The notes under the pieces: model-generated | What the model saw: the letters and a program-made list of their open reading frames with translations, nothing else | Told to the model about the DNA's origin: nothing | Database searches by the model: none | Origin: Aplysia californica | Lineage: Eukaryota > Mollusca > Gastropoda > Aplysiida > Aplysiidae | Assembly (NCBI RefSeq): GCF_000002075.1 | Contig: NW_004797879.1 | Span: 158,927 to 222,926 of the forward strand | DNA: 64,000 nt | Direction of reading: 5' to 3' | In this document: piece after piece, positions 58,317 through 64,000 of the stretch | Numbering within the stretch: position 1 is the first letter of the stretch | Layout of the letters: each line of letters begins with the position of its first letter | Made by a program: the position numbers and the translations under genes

Positions 58317-59062
58317 CTGTGGGCACAGCTCCCTTTAATTTAATAAACAACTCTCTAACGGGTATACCAATAATGTCACCCGTACTTTGCACAACAGCAT
58401 TTTGTATAAATTGCCTCTATAAAACTTTTTAAATCATATTTTTTCAAAACAACTGAAGCTATATTTTTTATGTTCTTCTTAGATCTAAATGTACATGTAT
58501 ATTATTATAAAATGTACTAGATTCTACATGTAAACAAATCTCCATCCCACGAAAAATGGGATTGGTCACAATGTACTTCCCGCTTCTCACACTCACACAC
58601 ATTTTGCATACGCATCGATCGATCATGTTCAGTGGCACTTTTATTTGCCAAACTCGTTACGAAAATGTGATTTTATAGTGAACATGTTTTTTTGTTTTTT
58701 TGTTTTTTTGTTTACACTAAAATAAGGTTCTCAAACCATTTGTTCAATAAACATTGTGTTGTGATAATAAGAGGGATATATATAAGGGCTGACAATTTAA
58801 TTGCTTTTAAAAGTGATTGTCCCAATTATTCATGATCGAGTTTATGTAAATTTAACCTTTTAAAATCTGTATAGAGACAATTTAACCCCCTTTGATTTTA
58901 ATTTAGGCCTAATCAGTATATTTATTGAAAAATTTTCTAGAAATATAGATACAGATCTATATAAGATGATTACAAAAACGATGATCTGTTAAATTAAAAT
59001 AAATTGAAACAAAGTCGTTGTGCAAAAGGGAGTCTGCGTGTGCATGGAGGAAATATTTGTAT
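58317..59062 (+). repeat. Repeat D copy 2 (uninterrupted)
   Basis: Partner of 6700-7735. Lacks MITE-C at the point corresponding to 6935, where it reads CACACACATTTTGCATACG. Includes a (TTTTTTTG)n patch at about 58686-58712. Confidence 0.6.
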
Positions 59063-59429
59063 GTATTAGCCTAATTAATTAGTCAATAATTTTTCTACCT
59101 CATTAGAGCGGCGCATTAGGACAAATTAAAGATCCACGTCCCTAATTCGTTCTTTAAACGACGTGCGGAACTCATGTCTATCACTATCAATATTAGGCCA
59201 AGTAGTCGTCGGGTTCATCCCCGCTATCCGCAGCCCTTACTGTGGAGTGGAGCTTTTGATCATATGTTCAAAACGTGGCAAACTTTTATCTTCTAGAATT
59301 CATCTCATCGGCCACAGTAGAAACAACAATAAGTCATCTTAACCTCTAATTCTTAAAATTCTTCTATTTCGCTGGAGAAATTGATGCATTAGGCCTAGTC
59401 ATCGTCAGACATTGACAGACGGGCTACTA

Positions 59430-60560
59430 TAACTATCATAGTACCAAAACTGCGCTTTTAAAAATAACGTCTGATTTATTGGATTCCGTTGATAGCAAAA
59501 ACATCTGTCTTTTAACTCTTTTGGATCTGTCCGCAGCTTTCGACACAATTGACCATGCTATTCTACTCACAAGACTTGAGCGCTCATTTGGCTTATATGT
59601 ACTGTGCTTTCATGGTTTAAGTCATATATACTAGAAAGAGTTCAGTCAGTGCAAATTAAAAATAGCTTTTCAAAGCAGGTCAGGCTCGATTATGGAGTTC
59701 CACAGGGGTCCGTTCTTGGACCAGTGGTCTTTACACTATATACACAACCCTTAGCAAGCATTTTACAAAATCATGGATTGGATTATCATTTTTATGCCGA
59801 TGATTCCCAAATGTATGTTAAAATGGCACCATTCAAGATCTGCCAAACGTGATTTCTATTACTAAACAATGTTTTAATGAAATTAAAAAGTGGATGACAG
59901 TAAACAAATTGAAACTAAACAAAGAAAAGACATACATCATTCTTATAAAAAATCCTCGATTAAATACAGATCTGGAAAGTGTCAACTTTGATTTATATGG
60001 GCATATGACATCTAGTAAAAAAGTTGTCAGGAATCTCGGTGTATATATTGACCACCACTTATCAATGGGCTCGTTTGTAGGATCTCTGTCCAAATCCCTT
60101 TATTTTCAGCTTAGAAGGATAGGAATAGTTTGAAAGTACTTAAACGAAGATACCACCAAAACACTGGTAACATTTCTTATCCCATCTAGATTAGACTATT
60201 GTAACTCACTCCTAGCAGGTCTGAACAACAAATATTTGAATCGCTCCCTGTAAAAGAAAGAATAATATTTAAAATCTGCGTCATGTTTTTCAAATGTGTA
60301 AATAAAACTGCTCCTTTTTATCTACAAGAACTTATCCGTATATATACGCCAGGGAGAAACCTAAGATCATCAAACGATAAGACCCTACTTAATGTGACAC
60401 CTGTAAAATCATATAAATCATATGGAGAGAGATCTTTCTAATATCTTTTTCCATTTATGTGGAACAGATTACCCATGAAATTAAGACAAATAAAAACACT
60501 TGATAGCTTCAAAAGACATTGTAAACATTTTCTGTTCCTACAGGCCTATCCTTCATAAGC
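59430..60560 (+). mobile_element. Degenerate L2/CR1-like LINE, RT portion
   Basis: Reads SKNICLLTLLDLSAAFDTID near 59497, LDYGVPQGSVLGPVVFTLYT near 59690, HFYADDSQMY near 59788 (catalytic ADD), NKLKLNKEKT, NLGVYIDHHL and SRLDYCNSLLAGLNNKYLNR near 60200, then jumps to PVKERIIFKICVMFFKC, so a stretch of the usual thumb is deleted near 60238. It ends with LRSSNDKTLLNVTPVKSYKS and a ...LDSFKRHCKHFLF-like close near 60540. Frame changes (for example near 59605 and 59850) and stops mark it as dead. It may extend through the microsatellite to an (AATC)-like tail near 61370. Confidence 0.85.
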
Positions 60561-60609
60561 TTTTAACGTCATTTTTCATGATAGTTGTTCTGTTCCTAAG
60601 TCTGGATGA

Positions 60610-60743
<134 letters not shown>

Positions 60744-60812
60744 TTGGTAAGGATCACATAATTGTACTAGTGTAGGCTATCTGTGTTCTGTTCCCACGAC
60801 CAGCGTTTTTTG

Positions 60813-60837
60813 TGCAATGGTTCTTTAAGCCATTGCA
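60813..60837. other. Perfect stem-loop after the L2-like LINE
   Basis: TGCAATGG, 9-base loop, CCATTGCA. Might be the 3' UTR hairpin of the LINE, but assignment is a guess. Confidence 0.35.
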
Positions 60838-61849
60838 TGATGAAGACACGAGTCCCATTCCTGCTCGGAGAAGTTTTTTTCTCTCAATCAAATGTACATA
60901 GATCTACTCAATGTGCTTTGTACTAATTTATTGTCTTCTGTCTGTCTATTGGCGACTATTGCCACGTCGGGACCACCCATAAATTGGGGGCTTCACAGTT
61001 TGTCACAATTTCATTTAAGCATTTGAGTATTGATGACAGTCATAGTTACAGCATTTTAACACAGTAGTATAGTATAGTTGTAACTTAAGTTTTTAAAAAT
61101 TCTTCCTTCATTCCTTCCTCTGGGGCAACCTCGTGTGGCTTCGTCCAGAGTACATTTTAAAAAAATGCTCCACCTTCAAACTGGTTGTGTACAAGATAGT
61201 CCCTCTAACTCTAAAATGTCAATTCAGCTTGTGTTGTTCAATATTTCTTCTCTTTTTTGTATGCAAATCAAAGCAAATTACTTTTTATAAAATTTCAACA
61301 ACGAATGTTCTTTTGTTGAAAACAACTGAAAAATAAAATTCAATTCATACAATCAATCAATCATTCATATACTCATTTTGAGAGTGTCAGTAGTGATAAC
61401 TTCGATCATGCAGGTCACATAACAGTTGAGGCCTGTGATAAAATGGGCCTGTGACAAACTGACATGCTTCCAAATTGTTTATATTAACATTTATCTTCTT
61501 ATTGCTTGACCTGCATCTCGTTACGCCTAGGCCTCAGGCCTAATGACTAATGCAAAATGAATTGCCTGCCATCTCCTTAAGAATTCCTTTCATTTAACGC
61601 CGGTGAACGGAACCATAGTCGTTTTCCAAACGAGAAGTGGAGAGTGGAGAAGCTTACTTCCGGTTTTGCGACACCAGCACACGAAAACGGGGAAAACGGC
61701 CTAAAACAATAATAGTAGCAGGCTAACGACAGAATAGTAGAAGTGCACATTCTCTTCCAACGTATTAATCACTAAGTTTACACGACTGATTTAAGAATCG
61801 AGACTAGATCTAGATCTATAAAAATAAACAACTGATTTCCACAGGAGAC

Positions 61850-61915
61850 ATGAGTAAAAGGAAACATCCCTCTGGAGCAGCGTCCCTGAGCCAGTACAGG
61901 GACCAGCACTTCAGG
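61850..61915 (+). CDS. NCBP2 (CBP20), nuclear cap-binding protein subunit 2: first coding exon, gene continues outside
   Basis: Encodes MSKRKHPSGAASLSQYRDQH then FR. SLSQYRDQHFR is the N-terminal signature just before the RRM of CBP20 (human form as recalled: ELSQYRDQHFRGDNEEQEK). CBP20 binds the m7G cap with CBP80 (NCBP1) in the nucleus and promotes splicing and export. The exon ends in frame at AGG with donor GTAGGT at 61916. The RRM exons were not found in the remaining 2 kb, so intron 1 runs past the window end or the next exon is unrecognised. The ATG is the first in good context (GACATGA). Fits the family's short charged N-terminus; the first ten residues are variable between phyla. Confidence 0.88.
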
Positions 61916-61970
61916 GTAGGTTCTCATTTTCATTTTACGGTTCTTGCTTTGTAAACTTTGACTTTGTTTA

Positions 61971-62081
61971 GATTCTAGATCTAGATCTAGATATAGATCT
62001 AGAATTTGGGTCTAGATTCTAGATCTACTAGATCTAGATCTAGAACTCGAAACTAGAATTTTATCTATTCTAGATATCTAT
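61971..62081. repeat. CTAGATCT/TCTAGA-rich low-complexity patch
   Basis: Overlapping TCTAGA and AGATCT palindromes repeated about ten times. Shorter runs of the same words occur near 26940-27090, 61800, 62480 and 63255. Confidence 0.8.
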
Positions 62082-63574
62082 ATGTCCCATGATTTATGTT
62101 TGTCTGCATGGGCATGGGTCTCAATAGTCCGCTATTTAGCAATTTATTAGCGGATTTCTGCTACCACCAAATTCCTTTGCTAAACTCTGCTACCGCGACA
62201 GCGTGCCTATCAGAAAGAGAGTTGTTGGGAGCAGGGTGACTACCAGACCCCAGGAATTAAAAAAAAATCGGCGAGACCCGGGAAAATACATTTACTTTTT
62301 TACAGATCTCATATTTGAAAACCAAATCCAATAAGTTATAAATAACGTATTTAAGTTAATTTCTGCCGTTTGCGATTGTGATATTAATTTGGTTCTGGTC
62401 TGAGAGTATGTTTCACGCGAACTGGCGGTTTTGGCGGCAAGCGGAATTGTGTCACCAAGGTTCGACCGGAAAATCAAGATCTAGAACTAGAGACTAGAGT
62501 CTAGAATCTATTTTCGTTTTCGTTACCACCCAGAAATTTGTCAGTAATTGTCTGAAACGCAACAATTATTACAACATGCAGGTTTGGCATTGCAAACGTG
62601 GTGTCGCCATGAAAATAAATCAATATATTTGTCACTGTGCCGTCACTTATGGGGGCAACAAAAAGAAAAGAAGAAAGTTAAGCATCTTGTTGGGCTCGCC
62701 ATTGTGACCAGTCTATGAACCTGCGCGCGTTCTGAGCGCTTCGAAGTACATGAGTCAGGAATGGGGGGAAATTATTGGGTTTTTTAAAAGACGCACTTGG
62801 TGATAGGGGGAAGGCTGGACGCAACACCAGAGGAAAAAAAAACTGGAACTGGAAGCAATATGTTTAATGTTTAGAATTTTGATTACTTACAGCTCTGCAA
62901 AGTAAAGTGTGCGTTGGTGCAGGCCTTTTGTGTGAAAACGGGAACCGTCATAACTTGTAAGTGTATTGTGGAACTTACGGGCCTAAGTGTTCACATTTCA
63001 TTGGATTGGTGACGGTAAATTAGATTCTATATTTTAGCTTTCTGTTCAAGATTTTCAGAGTTTCAGTATCACTGCATCTTGCCCTCCCACAGTTCTTTTA
63101 CACCTCTCACACTGAATAGGTCTACTTGGGCTATTCTACCGTTCAACAGTAGGGCCTATAATAATAATGGGTGTTTAGCGAAAATGGGCTTCTGTGGCGA
63201 TCACCCTGAAAGTTCCTCCTTTTTTAGAATTCTGAGTTGAGACCCATGGTCTGTCTAGATTTCTAGATCTAGACCTAGGCCATAGATCTAGAAGAACCTA
63301 AGTCTACTCTGAGCGAAGAGGGTCCTGAAAGTTTCCGAAATCACGAAAAGATTTCCCCTACCGGGTCTGTAAACTTCGTGACTTTGTTCCCGGTTACCGG
63401 GTCTACACTCGCTTAAAAATTCCCAAAATAAAAGTAGGGCTAAATCTAAATGAAGATTGCAGATGTCTTTTCGATGAACGATAGTTTTTTCCTCCGTTTT
63501 GGAGGAATCGATATAAGACAATTTGAAGAAAAAAACAATGTCATAATTTCAATCGAGCAGTCTCCCTCTCTATT

Positions 63575-63603
63575 TCTGTCTGTCTATCTGTCTGTCTGTC
63601 TGT
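63575..63603. repeat. (TCTG)n microsatellite
   Basis: About seven TCTG units with one TCTA. Confidence 0.85.
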
Positions 63604-64000
63604 TTCTCTCTCCAGGACCACTTCTCCCGAAGAGAGCTCTCAGTTGTTGTAATGAGCAATACCACATGCCCTGCTCTGGTAGTGCGAAAACACAGTATGC
63701 CAACACCCTAGCCAGGGGTAGCCCCATGTATCATACATCAATGCACGGGAGAGAAATTGGGGCATTCACTGAAGAAAAATGTTTCTGATATTTTCAGCGA
63801 CAACTGAGATTTTATAGAAAAAGAGGATTGGTTGGTAGCGAACCCGAAACCAGCCAAATGGCAAAGTGATTTTCCAACTCCCCTTAAATTTTTGGAAGAT
63901 ACAGAGATCATCTAAATATTACCCAAACATTCCAAATTTTGAAAACCAAATAAAAGGAGAGATGGGGATCTTTCTATCACCCGTTTCCATTTTTTAATCA

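Larger units (their letters stand above)
61916..64000 (+). other. Intron 1 of NCBP2 (partial)
   Basis: No exon recognised. Contains a CTAGATCT-rich patch (61971-62081) and a (TCTG)n patch (about 63575-63603). Confidence 0.6.

Noticed and set aside
63450-63788. 112-codon frame after NCBP2 exon 1, with an acceptor-like CTCTCCAG
   Set aside because: The translation does not resemble the expected CBP20 RRM (TLYVGNLSFYTTEEQ), and no donor or domain supports an exon.

Overview
The window looks like ordinary nuclear DNA of an invertebrate animal, most likely a lophotrochozoan and probably a mollusc. This is inference from the split genes, the Mig-2/Mtl-type Rac GTPase and the dense mix of LINE, SINE and MITE copies. 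No bacterial, organellar or viral gene organisation is visible. Most open frames over 60 codons are chance frames in introns, repeats or T-rich flanks.

Three host genes can be supported. (1) At 1894-8050 on the + strand is a complete five-exon Rac-family GTPase of the Mig-2/Mtl type (198 aa); all exons were joined by hand with correct phase and GT/AG borders. (2) At 52417-39311 on the - strand is a nine-exon gene for a 374-aa RGG/RG- and SR/RDY-rich protein. It resembles the low-complexity part of hnRNP G/RBMX but has no visible RRM. (3) At 61850-61915 on the + strand is the first coding exon of NCBP2/CBP20, the small nuclear cap-binding subunit; the rest of that gene lies beyond the window or is not recognisable here. 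Genes 1 and 2 converge tail to tail across about 31 kb of repeat-rich DNA. Genes 2 and 3 diverge head to head across about 9 kb.

The space between them is filled with mobile DNA. SINE-A (about 172-184 bp, eight near-complete copies, four with clear 10-12 bp target duplications) shares its 3' tail with a longer tRNA-headed SINE (50154-50666, perfect 12-bp target duplication) and with a third mosaic repeat (SINE-E). A LINE with RT and RNase H (18194-22277) is split inside its RNase H by a 5'-truncated copy of a different LINE (20401-21597), and itself sits inside a copy of another short repeat (repeat B): three layers of nesting. Other copies are an open-frame RTE-like LINE end (52549-53338), an L2/CR1-like LINE (about 59430-60560), two Tc1/pogo-like elements with TA duplications, a roughly 430-bp MITE family with inverted ends (six copies), a 156-bp MITE with an 8-bp duplication enclosing telomere-like repeats, and a 42-bp near-perfect palindrome flanked by an 8-bp duplication.

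At 31364-31463 there is a run of exactly 100 N. The 1.1 kb before it is repeated almost unchanged after it, which most simply means two contig ends (or two haplotypes) were not merged. No LTR retroelement, Polinton or other capsid-bearing element was recognised. I found no previously undescribed gene system; the most novel items are the shared-tail SINE set, the tiny palindromic insertions and the RRM-less RBMX-like gene.
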